DNA of 64,000 nucleotides from NCBI GenBank assembly GCA_944326915.1, contig CALVFT010000002.1, positions 124,001-188,000 of the forward strand, in the 5' to 3' direction. Below the pieces are notes generated by a model. The model was given only the letters and a program-made list of their open reading frames with translations, had not been told where the DNA came from and did no database searches. Shown one piece after another: positions 33,264-42,368 of this stretch; position 1 is the stretch's first letter, and every line of letters begins with the position of its first letter. Both the position numbers and the translations under genes were made by a program. The DNA is from Candidatus Gastranaerophilales bacterium (lineage in GTDB: Bacteria; Cyanobacteriota; Vampirovibrionia; Gastranaerophilales; Gastranaerophilaceae).

Positions 33264-34590
33264 AAATCTTGACCATAAAAATATATTATTAACTGCAATT
33301 GTGATAATTGTAATTGTTTGGAAAGCTACACCTGCTGTTTTATTAGGTCTTGGGAAAGCTGATTTAAAAAAACAAAATTATGTATCTGCAACAAAAAAAT
33401 TAGAAAAAGCATACTCACTTAATAAAACAAATAAAGATATCAGATATTATTATGTACAGGCTCTAGTAAATATAAAACCTACTATTAAAGTTCAAAAAGA
33501 GATTTTTGAAATTGCGAATGGCGAAATAAAAGATAGCGCTTCATTGCTTGCACAAGATAAAATTTCTGATTGGAAGAACAACATATTTTATAATATTGGA
33601 GACAATTACATAGAACAAGCTCCTTATGAAAAAGGTATCATAAGATGGGATGAAGCTAAATTCCCTCTAAAAATAAATATTACAGATGAAAGTAATCAAA
33701 ATATCCCTTCTTACTATGAATCTGAAATATTAAATGCTTTTAATCAATGGTCACAAAGTGTAAATATCTTAAAATTTACAACTGTCGAAAAACCCTCAAA
33801 TGCTGATATAGAAGTAAAAATTGTGCCAATACCATCCAATATTTGTAGTGAAGAACCTTGTAAATACGTTGTTGGGTACACTAATCCGATTATTCAAGGA
33901 AATATTCTAAAAAAGATGGTAATAACACTTTATGCAACTGATCCTAACGGAAACTATTTTTCTGATAAAGAGTTGTATAATACCATTTTGCATGAAGGAG
34001 GTCATGCACTAGGGATTATGGGGCATAGCTACAGTTCTGAAGACTTAATGTATATGACAACTGATAACACAAACTACTATACTCCTTATAGAAGTTCTTT
34101 TCAGTACCTTTCATCAAAAGACATTAATACAATGAAACTTCTATATAAAATCAAACCTACAATATCAAATACTAATCCAAATAAATTGATAAGTTCTAAT
34201 CTAGTATATGCTCCAATTATTCTTGGAACAACTGAAGAAATTACAAATAGAAAACTTGAAGAAGCTAAAAGATATGTAGAACAAGCTCCTGATATCTATG
34301 GTGGTTACGTTGACTTAGCAGTTGCATATGCTGAACTGAATAAGAAAAAAGAAGCTGTTAAAAGCCTTGAAAAGGCATTAGAACTTACAAAATCTAACGC
34401 TGAGAAGTATATTGTATTATACAATCTCGCAGTAGTATATATGAACTCTAATGACTTAGATAAATCTTTGATGTATGCAAAACAAGCAAAAGATATTCAA
34501 AATACAGAAGAAATTCAGGAATTGATAATGAATATCAATCATGCAATATCATCTGATACAAAACCTTTTAAAGATAATTTAATCAAGTAA
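33256..34590 (+). CDS. Membrane-anchored TPR protein with matrixin-type metalloprotease domain
   Basis: About 444 residues. An N-terminal membrane helix (ILLTAIVIIVIVWKATPAVL) is followed by a TPR-like stretch (about 35-110). The protease domain carries the metzincin zinc site HEGGHALGIMGH (HExxHxxGxxGH) and a Met-turn (DLMYM), and TPR repeats close the C-terminus (about 345-440). The zinc ligands and catalytic Glu are intact. It is probably a periplasmic or surface protease that finds its substrate or partner through TPRs. It overlaps scpB by 8 bases (ATG at 33256), so it belongs to the condensin operon without an obvious functional link. Confidence 0.87.
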   Translation: MNKNLDHKNILLTAIVIIVIVWKATPAVLLGLGKADLKKQNYVSATKKLEKAYSLNKTNKDIRYYYVQALVNIKPTIKVQKEIFEIANGEIKDSASLLAQDKISDWKNNIFYNIGDNYIEQAPYEKGIIRWDEAKFPLKINITDESNQNIPSYYESEILNAFNQWSQSVNILKFTTVEKPSNADIEVKIVPIPSNICSEEPCKYVVGYTNPIIQGNILKKMVITLYATDPNGNYFSDKELYNTILHEGGHALGIMGHSYSSEDLMYMTTDNTNYYTPYRSSFQYLSSKDINTMKLLYKIKPTISNTNPNKLISSNLVYAPIILGTTEEITNRKLEEAKRYVEQAPDIYGGYVDLAVAYAELNKKKEAVKSLEKALELTKSNAEKYIVLYNLAVVYMNSNDLDKSLMYAKQAKDIQNTEEIQELIMNINHAISSDTKPFKDNLIK

Positions 34591-34683
34591 TTCCGACTTA
34601 ACAAAAACTTCACAAAGGCTTTAATTTGCAATGTGTTTAAGTTATATTTTATTGGTTGCGTAAAATTATTGGAGAATTAAAGA

Positions 34684-36060
34684 ATGTATAATGTAGCTAT
34701 TATCGGAGCTGGACCTGCCGGAATATTCGCGGCTTTAGAAATTACAAAACTAAGACCTGATTGGAAAGTTGTACTAGTTGAAAAAGGTCAAAAAATAGAA
34801 AATAGAAAATGTTTGCTTCGAGAAGGTTATGAAAAATGTCCATCTTGCAAAAAATGTGGACTTCTTTGCGGTTGGGGCGGAGCAGGAGCTTTTTCTGACG
34901 GGAAACTAACTCTTACCCCTGATGTTGGAGGACACCTTGTAGATTACATGGACAGAAAAAAGGTTGAAGACTTAATTAGCTACTCTGACCAATTATATCT
35001 TGATTTTGGAGCAACTGATGAAGTATTCGGTACTGATATGAAAGTATTTAGAGAGCTTGAAAGACAAGCTTCCCTAGCTGAGTTAAAATTAGTACATTCT
35101 CCTGTAAGACACTTAGGAACAGAAAGAAGTCTTGATGTATTGAAAAATATGCAAGACTACTTAAATGAAAGAATTACAATATTAAATAATGTTGCAGCTA
35201 AATCTCTTATCGTAGAATGTGAACAAGTTAAAGGCATTTTGTTAGATAATGGAGAAACAATTTCTGCCCAGTATACAATTATTGCCCCTGGTAGAGAAGG
35301 TGCTGACTGGCTTACTCAAGAATTTGCTGCAAATAAAATAGGAATGGTAAATAATGCCGTAGATGTCGGAGTAAGAGTTGAATTACCAGCTCCTGTTTTT
35401 GAACCACTCACTGATAAATTATATGAATCTAAATTAATTTATCACTCTCCTACATTTGGGGATGAAGTTCGTACATTCTGTATGAATCCAAATGGAGAAG
35501 TTGTACAAGAAAACTACAATGGTATTTCTACTGTAAACGGTCATAGTTACGCAGAAAAGACAACTAATAATACAAATTTTGCATTATTAGTAAGTGAAAA
35601 ATTCACAGAACCTTTCAAAGAACCAATTCAGTATGGCCAACATATTGCAAGACTTGCAAATATGTTAGGTGGCGGAATACTTGTACAAAGATTTGGAGAT
35701 TTGCTAGATGGACGTCGTTCAACTCCTGAAAGAATTAAAGCTAGTATTTTAAAACCAACACTAACATGTGCAACTCCTGGTGATTTAAGTTTGGTTATCC
35801 CTTACAGACAGATGACAAGTATAATTGAAATGCTTCAAGCTCTTGATAAAATTTGTCCGGGAACTGCTTCTAGATATACACTTCTTTATGGTATTGAAGT
35901 TAAATTCTATTCAGCAAGAGTAAAACTTACAAATGAATTAGAAACAGAAGGTGTAAAAAATCTATTTGCAATTGGTGATGGAGCTGGAGTAACAAGAGGT
36001 CTAATCCAAGCATCTGCATCAGGTGTTCATGTTGCTAGAACTATCTGCAATAGAGGATAA
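34684..36060 (+). CDS. FAD-dependent dehydrogenase, COG2509-like
   Basis: A 458-residue flavoprotein. The N-terminal dinucleotide fold IIGAGPAGIFAALEI is followed by a cysteine-rich block (NRKCLLREGYEKCPSCKKCG with a further LLCGWGGAGAFSDGKLT), the hallmark of the COG2509 group. The C-terminus has the second FAD motif FAIGDGAGVTRGLIQASASG. The group is uncharacterised; an oxidoreductase is likely but the substrate is unknown. The extra cysteines may bind metal or an Fe-S cluster, which is conjecture. It stands alone with its own terminator. Confidence 0.86.
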   Translation: MYNVAIIGAGPAGIFAALEITKLRPDWKVVLVEKGQKIENRKCLLREGYEKCPSCKKCGLLCGWGGAGAFSDGKLTLTPDVGGHLVDYMDRKKVEDLISYSDQLYLDFGATDEVFGTDMKVFRELERQASLAELKLVHSPVRHLGTERSLDVLKNMQDYLNERITILNNVAAKSLIVECEQVKGILLDNGETISAQYTIIAPGREGADWLTQEFAANKIGMVNNAVDVGVRVELPAPVFEPLTDKLYESKLIYHSPTFGDEVRTFCMNPNGEVVQENYNGISTVNGHSYAEKTTNNTNFALLVSEKFTEPFKEPIQYGQHIARLANMLGGGILVQRFGDLLDGRRSTPERIKASILKPTLTCATPGDLSLVIPYRQMTSIIEMLQALDKICPGTASRYTLLYGIEVKFYSARVKLTNELETEGVKNLFAIGDGAGVTRGLIQASASGVHVARTICNRG

Positions 36061-36080
36061 TTTAAATTTTAAACCAATAA

Positions 36081-36107
36081 AAAGCCTATTTATTAGGCTT
36101 TTTTATT
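36081..36107 (+). terminator. Terminator after the FAD-dehydrogenase gene
   Basis: AAAGCCTA (36081-36088) pairs with TAGGCTTT (36094-36101) across a 5-nt loop, and a T-run follows. Confidence 0.9.
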
Positions 36108-36159
36108 ACTAAAATTACAAAATTTTACATGTGGATTATATAAGAGTATAATTTTAATT

Positions 36160-37962
36160 ATGAATAATAGACAATTAAGTTTAAGTACACAAAATAAGTT
36201 AATAATATTTGGCCTACTTTTAAGTACATTTTTAATAGTTGCAATTGCGATTTTCGCAATTTTTAATATTCAAAAAAAACTTAATGAAGGTTACCAAAAT
36301 TTTGGACGAGTTATTTCGAAAGCACTTGCTATTGAAAGTGTAGAGGTTATAAAAAAAGCCCCAAGAAACGAGGCTTTTGAAATACTAAAAAATCACTCTG
36401 ACTCAATATTAAAAAGTCATAATGATATTGTACTTATTGAATTTAGAGATACATCAGGTAATGTACTTTATTCCGGACATAACTATTCACATGAAAATAA
36501 CAATAAACCAACAATCAGAGTGAATTCTCCTATGGTAATAAGTTTAAACGGACAAGACAAAACTGTAGGAACTGTTACTGTAGGATTATCAGGGAATATA
36601 ATTAACCAAATATCTTCAACAACTAGAGCCTCCCTATTATTTGTATTTACAGTGGCATGGATAGTATTTGCTTTTGTTATTTTAATCAATACATATTTAA
36701 TAACAAGAGAATTGAGAATACTACATAACGGTGTACAAAAAATATCCTCAGGGGAATTTGGATATACAATTGAAGGAAAAGACGTAAGTAACGAAGTAAA
36801 AGAACTTTTTGAAGCTTTCAACAATATGTCTAGACGTCTCCATATATATGAAGAACAAAACATAGAACAGTTAACTCTTGAAAGAAATAAGCTTGAAGCC
36901 GTACTTATGAGCATCGCAAACGGCGTTGTAGTATGTGATAACAACGATAATGTTGTTCTGCTTAACAACCATGCTCAAAAATTATTAGAAGCAGAGGAAG
37001 AACAGCTTTTAGATACAAAAATTCAGCAATATATTGATACAGAAGGTCATTTTTGTTTTAAAGATAAAATTGAAGAATTCAAAGATACACCTCTTGATAT
37101 CATTGAGAAAAAACCTATTGAATTTAACATAAATATTGATCAAAAAGTCATAAAATCAATAATATCACCAATGTTTACCAGAAATAAAGACTACGTGGGC
37201 TATATAATTGTGCTTATTGATATGACAAAAGAAGCTGAAATGGATCAAATGCGTTCTACATTCATATCTAATGTATCCCATGAATTAAGAACACCTGTAA
37301 CTGTTCTTCGTAGCTACATTGACACTTTATATAACTATGGAAATGAATTTGATTATGAAACCCAAAAAGAATTCATTGGAACTATTAACCAAGAAATCAT
37401 AAGGCTCAATGGCATGGTAAATGATATTCTTGATTTTTCAAGAATGGAATCAAATGCACAAATGGAAAAATCTCTGAATAACATTGTAGAAGTTGTTGAA
37501 ACTTGTGTAAATCAAGTTCAAGTACTAACTAAAGAGCATCACCTAACAATTTCTGTAAGCAAAGATGATGATATTCCAGAGCTAATGTTTAATTACAATG
37601 GTATAGAAAGGGCTCTTACAAACTTTTTATCTAACGCTATAAAATACTCTCCAGAAAATGGAGTAATTAGTGTAAAAATCTCAAACCATCCACAATCTGA
37701 AGAAGTAGAAGTAACTGTATCAGACCAAGGATGTGGCATTGCTCCTGAGCATCAAAAGAAAATTTTTGATCGATTCTATCGAGTAGAAAATAACATACAT
37801 ACAGTAAAAGGTACAGGATTGGGGTTACATCTCGTAAAAACTACAATAGAAAAATACCATAACGGAAGAGTTTTCGTAAAATCAGAAGTTGGAAAAGGTT
37901 CTACCTTTGGGTTCATTCTTCCTACAAAAATTAGAGAAGAAGATACTGTAAATCTTTCTTAA
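36160..37962 (+). CDS. Membrane sensor histidine kinase (WalK/PhoR-like)
   Basis: A 600-residue kinase: membrane helix 1 (about 14-34, LIIFGLLLSTFLIVAIAIFA), an extracytoplasmic sensor domain (about 35-160), helix 2 (ASLLFVFTVAWIVFAFVILI), HAMP (about 185-235), PAS (about 245-360), HisKA with H374 (FISNVSHELRTP), and HATPase with NFLSNAIKYSP, DQGCGIAPEHQ and GTGLGLHLV. All kinase boxes are intact. There is no adjacent response regulator, so it is an orphan kinase. The next gene follows after 11 bases. Confidence 0.94.
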   Translation: MNNRQLSLSTQNKLIIFGLLLSTFLIVAIAIFAIFNIQKKLNEGYQNFGRVISKALAIESVEVIKKAPRNEAFEILKNHSDSILKSHNDIVLIEFRDTSGNVLYSGHNYSHENNNKPTIRVNSPMVISLNGQDKTVGTVTVGLSGNIINQISSTTRASLLFVFTVAWIVFAFVILINTYLITRELRILHNGVQKISSGEFGYTIEGKDVSNEVKELFEAFNNMSRRLHIYEEQNIEQLTLERNKLEAVLMSIANGVVVCDNNDNVVLLNNHAQKLLEAEEEQLLDTKIQQYIDTEGHFCFKDKIEEFKDTPLDIIEKKPIEFNINIDQKVIKSIISPMFTRNKDYVGYIIVLIDMTKEAEMDQMRSTFISNVSHELRTPVTVLRSYIDTLYNYGNEFDYETQKEFIGTINQEIIRLNGMVNDILDFSRMESNAQMEKSLNNIVEVVETCVNQVQVLTKEHHLTISVSKDDDIPELMFNYNGIERALTNFLSNAIKYSPENGVISVKISNHPQSEEVEVTVSDQGCGIAPEHQKKIFDRFYRVENNIHTVKGTGLGLHLVKTTIEKYHNGRVFVKSEVGKGSTFGFILPTKIREEDTVNLS

Positions 37963-37973
37963 GGAGATATTTT

Positions 37974-38720
37974 GTGAGTTTATATGTAGAAAATATTTGG
38001 GATTACTTTTGCAAAGGATGTCTTATATTCATTATTTTTGTAATTCTCAACTCATTTCTTGGAGATATTAAATTTAAATCTAAATATTCATTTCCTAAAG
38101 TTAGCCAAATATCACAACAAACGATTAATACTAATCAAGATCCCATCCAAGTTGATTTAAAAGATGCAAAATATATTAAAGCATATGGGGAAAAAGATAT
38201 TTATGCACTAAAACCGATGGCAGAATATTCTATTTCAGGGTTGGTTGTAACTAAAAACACTAATTTTTGGCTTAGAGATGTTATGCGTAGCACTTTTGAT
38301 GATATATGTTTAGCGGATATAGGAATTGTATGGGGCGATTTAGCTCAAGATAAAAAAGAATTATATAAATATTGGAAATTCAAATCTTATAAAAGTTTAG
38401 GACAAAGCAGAAGACTCGAATGGCGTTCAAAAACTAAAATTAATGAATTACCTTGGGAAATGGATTTTGTAAATACACATATTTCTCATACACACCTAAT
38501 TCCTGCAAATCCAAATGTAATGGGTGGAATACTAAAAATCAAAAAGAATGATATTGTAAAATTAGATGGATACCTTGTAGATATATACACAGATAAAGGT
38601 GAATTAGTCGCAAGAACAAGTATGTCCAGATCAGATACTGATCCAACAAGCAGAGGCTACGGAGCTTGTGAAGATATGTATGTAAAACAAGTACAGTTGG
38701 GAAATAAAATTTATAAATAA
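37974..38720 (+). CDS. Unrecognised single-pass membrane protein downstream of the sensor kinase
   Basis: A 248-residue protein with one N-terminal membrane helix (CLIFIIFVILNSFL) and a soluble part rich in aromatic and charged residues. It contains a block around FVNTHISHTHLIPANPNV followed by DIVKLDGYLVDIY that looks like a conserved domain found in uncharacterised membrane proteins. The start is GTG, set by AAGGAGAT 7 bases upstream. It is co-transcribed with the kinase, so it may take part in signal sensing. Function unknown. Confidence 0.65.
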   Translation: MSLYVENIWDYFCKGCLIFIIFVILNSFLGDIKFKSKYSFPKVSQISQQTINTNQDPIQVDLKDAKYIKAYGEKDIYALKPMAEYSISGLVVTKNTNFWLRDVMRSTFDDICLADIGIVWGDLAQDKKELYKYWKFKSYKSLGQSRRLEWRSKTKINELPWEMDFVNTHISHTHLIPANPNVMGGILKIKKNDIVKLDGYLVDIYTDKGELVARTSMSRSDTDPTSRGYGACEDMYVKQVQLGNKIYK

Positions 38721-38728
38721 GAAATAGG

Positions 38729-38753
38729 AAAAGAACCTAAAAGGTTCTTTTTC
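38729..38753. terminator. Terminator between convergent genes
   Basis: A 10-bp stem (AAAAGAACCT, 38729-38738, with AGGTTCTTTT, 38742-38751) and a 3-nt loop, with A- and T-tracts on either side. Confidence 0.9.
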
Positions 38754-38798
38754 TATCTTACAATTTTAAATTTTTCCAATAATTTTTTATTTTAAGTA

Positions 38799-40391
38799 CT
38801 AGTTAAATAAAGCATTTATCTTATCAAGGATTTCTTGAGGATCAATTTCATTCGTAACTTTATTTATATCTTGAGCTATTTGGTATAATTTTGCAGCTTC
38901 TATTTTATCTCCGGTTATTGCTATTGCTCGTGCCAAATTAAAATGAGCAAGTGCATAATTAGGATTGTATTCAACAGACTTTTTAAACAAATCAATAGCC
39001 TGTCTTACACGACCTAAATCATCAAGATATATAACCCCCATATTATTGTATGCAATATCATAGTCAGGTTTATACTCGATAGCTAAGCTATATTCTTTCA
39101 AAGCTTCATCAATATCACCTTTCCCCCAGTATAAAAAGCCTAAGTTACAGTGAATCTGAGCATTTTTAGGATCTAAATCCAAAGCATTTCGATATACAGT
39201 CAAAGCATTATCAATATCTTCTTTATCATAAAAAGCACTTCCTAAATTTATGTAAATATCAATATCTTTAGGAGTAAGAAGATAAGCACTTTGATAAGAA
39301 CTTATTGCAGCATCCAAATCCTGTTTTCCTTCTTGATAGACAAAACCAAGAGTCTGATTAATTACACTCGTCCATTGTTTTCTAGGGTTTAGCGTAACAG
39401 CTGTTTGGAAATGAGAAATAGCACCTTGGATATCACCTTTTACATACAAAATATTTGCCAAATTAGAATGCACATCAGGCATATTTGGCATAATTTGAAT
39501 TAACTTTTGATAGATTTCAACAGCACTATCATAATCACCTTGTTCTTCATAAGCCTGACAAAGATGCCTATAAGCAGAAATATTCAAACTATCTAGCCAT
39601 ATCGCCATTTTATACTCAGTAATAGCATCATCAAAATGTCCAAGAGCTCTATATACATCACCTAACAGACAGTATAAAGGAACAAATCCCGGAGCTTTTT
39701 CAATAGCTTCAACATAAGTGTCTACGGCTTCATTTAAAGCTTTAGTTTGTACTTGATAAAACCCTTTAACTAGCATAGGGAAAAATTTCAAATATGATAA
39801 AGATCTAAAGACATTACCTATTGCTACTTTATCAAATGGCAAAGTAAGCCAAGATAAAAATAATTCAAATTGAGATAGTACCCAATTTTTTAAACTTCTT
39901 GCTGAAGAAAGACTATACAAATTTGATAATAAAAAGTGTGCACAAGAATTTCTTAAAGGTGCATATTTTATAGCTTTTTTAGCGTTGATTGAAGCTTCTA
40001 AGAACCTAGCTCTTTTAGTATACGTCTCAGCCAAAAGATAATATGCTTTTGCTAATTTACTGTCTTTTGAAATAGCCATATCCAAATAATTGATAGCTTT
40101 ATCCAAATCACCTTTAAAGAAATGTGCTTGACCTATTTTAAAGTAAATTTCTGCTGAATCTATATAAGATTCCAAAGCTCTTTGATATTCTGTTATAGCT
40201 TCATCAATATACTGACAAGAATTGTAAATATCCAAATGCCATGCCAAATACAAATCACCTAAGCGAACATGTAAATCTGCATTAGTAGGGTCATCTTGCA
40301 AACCTATCTGGCAAAGCTCAATAGCATTTTTTACATTTCCAGTTTTATATTCTTTATTAATCTTTTTTTCCAGTTGTTTTGTTATAGTCAT
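38799..40391 (-). CDS. TPR-repeat protein
   Basis: A 530-residue protein built almost wholly of tetratricopeptide repeats (about twelve). Seen repeatedly: patterns such as AEIYFKIGQAHFFKGDLDKA, VPLYCLLGDVYRALGHFDDA and AQIHCNLGFLYWGKGDIDEA. There is no signal peptide, membrane helix or catalytic domain, so it should be a cytoplasmic scaffold. A less regular stretch (about 165-215) interrupts the repeats. It is monocistronic and divergent from the LeuA-like gene. Its partner is unknown. Confidence 0.88.
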   Translation of the reverse strand: MTITKQLEKKINKEYKTGNVKNAIELCQIGLQDDPTNADLHVRLGDLYLAWHLDIYNSCQYIDEAITEYQRALESYIDSAEIYFKIGQAHFFKGDLDKAINYLDMAISKDSKLAKAYYLLAETYTKRARFLEASINAKKAIKYAPLRNSCAHFLLSNLYSLSSARSLKNWVLSQFELFLSWLTLPFDKVAIGNVFRSLSYLKFFPMLVKGFYQVQTKALNEAVDTYVEAIEKAPGFVPLYCLLGDVYRALGHFDDAITEYKMAIWLDSLNISAYRHLCQAYEEQGDYDSAVEIYQKLIQIMPNMPDVHSNLANILYVKGDIQGAISHFQTAVTLNPRKQWTSVINQTLGFVYQEGKQDLDAAISSYQSAYLLTPKDIDIYINLGSAFYDKEDIDNALTVYRNALDLDPKNAQIHCNLGFLYWGKGDIDEALKEYSLAIEYKPDYDIAYNNMGVIYLDDLGRVRQAIDLFKKSVEYNPNYALAHFNLARAIAITGDKIEAAKLYQIAQDINKVTNEIDPQEILDKINALFN

Positions 40392-40529
40392 AATCTATTA
40401 TTTTAAGTTCTTGACAGAACTTCCAAAAAGTACCATACTAACATTGTAAATAATTTAGTGTCAAAATGCAAGTTATTAATCAGTAGAAATAAAAAAAACA
40501 TATATGTGTACTATATTCAAGGAGTCAAT

Positions 40530-41840
40530 ATGAAAGAAAACAAAATCTATTTTGTCGATGTAACAAACAGAGATGGGGTTCAAACATCACGTTTAGGACT
40601 TGCTAAACTGCAAAAAACAATTATTAACCTAATGCTTGATGATATGGGGATTACTCAATCAGAATTTGGATTTCCAACTACAAAACACGAAATAAACTAT
40701 CTTAACGGCAACCTTGAATTAGTAGAGCATGGAGTAATTTCTAGAACAAAATTGTCAGGCTGGATGCGAGGTATTGCAGAAGATGTAGAAACATCATTTT
40801 CAAATGTTCCAAAACTTAAAAATGTAAATCTTTCTCAATCAACTTCAGAACAAATGATTGTAGGGAAATACATGGGCAAAAAAACTAGTAATGACATTAT
40901 TAAAATGACTTGTGAAGCAGTAGAATGCGCTCAATCTAAAGGAGCTGAAATTATAGGCGTCAATGCTGAAGATGCCTCAAGAAGTGATATAGACTTTTTG
41001 ATTAAATATGCAAAAGAAGCTAAAAAAGCAGGTGCTTCACGCTTTAGATACTGTGATACACTAGGATATGAAGATCCAAAGACAACTTATGACAGAATTT
41101 TTAAAATTGCTAAAGAAACACAAATGCCCATAGAACTCCATTACCATAATGATCTTGGCATGGCAGTTGCATGTTCTGTAATGGGTGCTAAGGCAGCTAT
41201 TGATGCAGGAGTTGATGCATATATAAATACAGCAATAAACGGAATGGGAGAAAGAGCTGGAAATGCTGATTTGGTATCTTGCCTACTTGCTATTTTAAAG
41301 TCTGCAGGATTTAGTAACAAATACAACATTGACCCAAATATTGATTTAAGCAAAGCATGGAAGCTTGCGAAATACACATCATATGCTTTTGGTGTACCTA
41401 TCCCAATCAACCAACCAGCGGTAGGTGACAATGCTTTTGCTCATGAATCTGGAATTCATGCAGATGGAGCTTTAAAAGATAGAAGAAATTACGAATTATA
41501 CGATTTTGAAGAACTTGGCAGAGGTGAACCTGAAATTATTGAAACTGGAAGAATGATTACTACAGGGGAATATGGAGGTATTAAAGGTTTCAGAAACGTT
41601 TATGATAACCTTGAATTAGAATTTAAAGATGAACATGAAGCACGTAACATTCTTGAACTAGCACGTTATGCGAACGTTCATACTCAAAAACCTCTTACAT
41701 CAAGTGAATTAAGGTTTATATACTATTATCCTGATGTAGCAGCAAAAATAATGACTGTATCTCCATACTATGAGCCACAAGGAGCTATCAAAGAAAGAGT
41801 TGATGCACATCTACTTACAAAACCTCATAGGATAATATAA
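40530..41840 (+). CDS. 2-isopropylmalate/homocitrate synthase family enzyme without regulatory domain
   Basis: Condenses acetyl-CoA with a 2-oxo acid; in this context most likely 2-oxoisovalerate, the first step of leucine synthesis. In 436 residues: FVDVTNRDGVQT with the catalytic Arg-Asp, FGFPTTKHE, the metal-binding HYHNDLG with NTAINGMGERAGNADL, and the subdomain motif AFAHESGIHADGAL. The C-terminal leucine-binding allosteric domain of classical LeuA is missing, so feedback control must differ. Homocitrate, citramalate or Re-citrate synthase activity cannot be excluded. The ATG at 40530 has GGAG five bases before it; an upstream start adds 24 unlike residues. leuC lies two genes downstream. 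Confidence 0.83.
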   Translation: MKENKIYFVDVTNRDGVQTSRLGLAKLQKTIINLMLDDMGITQSEFGFPTTKHEINYLNGNLELVEHGVISRTKLSGWMRGIAEDVETSFSNVPKLKNVNLSQSTSEQMIVGKYMGKKTSNDIIKMTCEAVECAQSKGAEIIGVNAEDASRSDIDFLIKYAKEAKKAGASRFRYCDTLGYEDPKTTYDRIFKIAKETQMPIELHYHNDLGMAVACSVMGAKAAIDAGVDAYINTAINGMGERAGNADLVSCLLAILKSAGFSNKYNIDPNIDLSKAWKLAKYTSYAFGVPIPINQPAVGDNAFAHESGIHADGALKDRRNYELYDFEELGRGEPEIIETGRMITTGEYGGIKGFRNVYDNLELEFKDEHEARNILELARYANVHTQKPLTSSELRFIYYYPDVAAKIMTVSPYYEPQGAIKERVDAHLLTKPHRII

Positions 41841-41841
41841 A

Positions 41842-42339
41842 ATGTCACTTGATAAAGTTAAAGAATACCTGAAACAATTTAATAAAGACAAAGATATTAT
41901 CATACTGAATACATCCACTGCCACTGTTGAATTAGCTTCAAAAGCTCTTGGAGTTGAACCTGATAAAATAGCGAAGACACTTTCGTTTAAGACTCAAGAT
42001 GGGGCAATTATAATAGTTACATCTGGAATGGCTAGGATTGATAATAAAAAATATAGAAACACTTTTCATCTAAAGGCTAAAATGCTTTCTGCCGAAGAAG
42101 TAGAAATTTTAATTGGTCATGAAATAGGAGGAGTGTGTCCTTTTGCAATCGAAAATAAAAATGTAAAAATTTATCTTGATAAATCTTTACAAAAATATGA
42201 TTATGTATATCCTGCTTGCGGAAGTAAGAATTCTGCAATAAAACTCTCTTGTAAAGAACTTGAGGATTTATCGAACTCACTATCTTGGGTGGATGTTTGC
42301 AAGGATTATCAAAATAGCCAAGAGAATTGTTCATGCTAA
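41842..42339 (+). CDS. YbaK/EbsC-family aminoacyl-tRNA deacylase
   Basis: A 165-residue trans-editing protein that hydrolyses mischarged tRNA. Seen: the early strand TSTATVELASKALGVEPDKIAKTL, IIVTSGMARIDNKKY and the core GHEIGGVCPFAI, where the glycine-rich loop and Cys-Pro block are those of YbaK. A CSC tail ends the protein. It starts one base after the synthase stop and lies before leuC, so the three genes form an operon. Its place between leucine genes suggests no more than co-expression. Confidence 0.88.
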   Translation: MSLDKVKEYLKQFNKDKDIIILNTSTATVELASKALGVEPDKIAKTLSFKTQDGAIIIVTSGMARIDNKKYRNTFHLKAKMLSAEEVEILIGHEIGGVCPFAIENKNVKIYLDKSLQKYDYVYPACGSKNSAIKLSCKELEDLSNSLSWVDVCKDYQNSQENCSC

Positions 42340-42368
42340 AATAATAATGGATATAAGGAGAATATGTT

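Noticed and set aside
36483-36968. 161-codon open frame on the minus strand inside the sensor kinase gene
   Set aside because: It lies wholly within a well-conserved kinase on the other strand, has no ribosome binding site and no recognisable domain.
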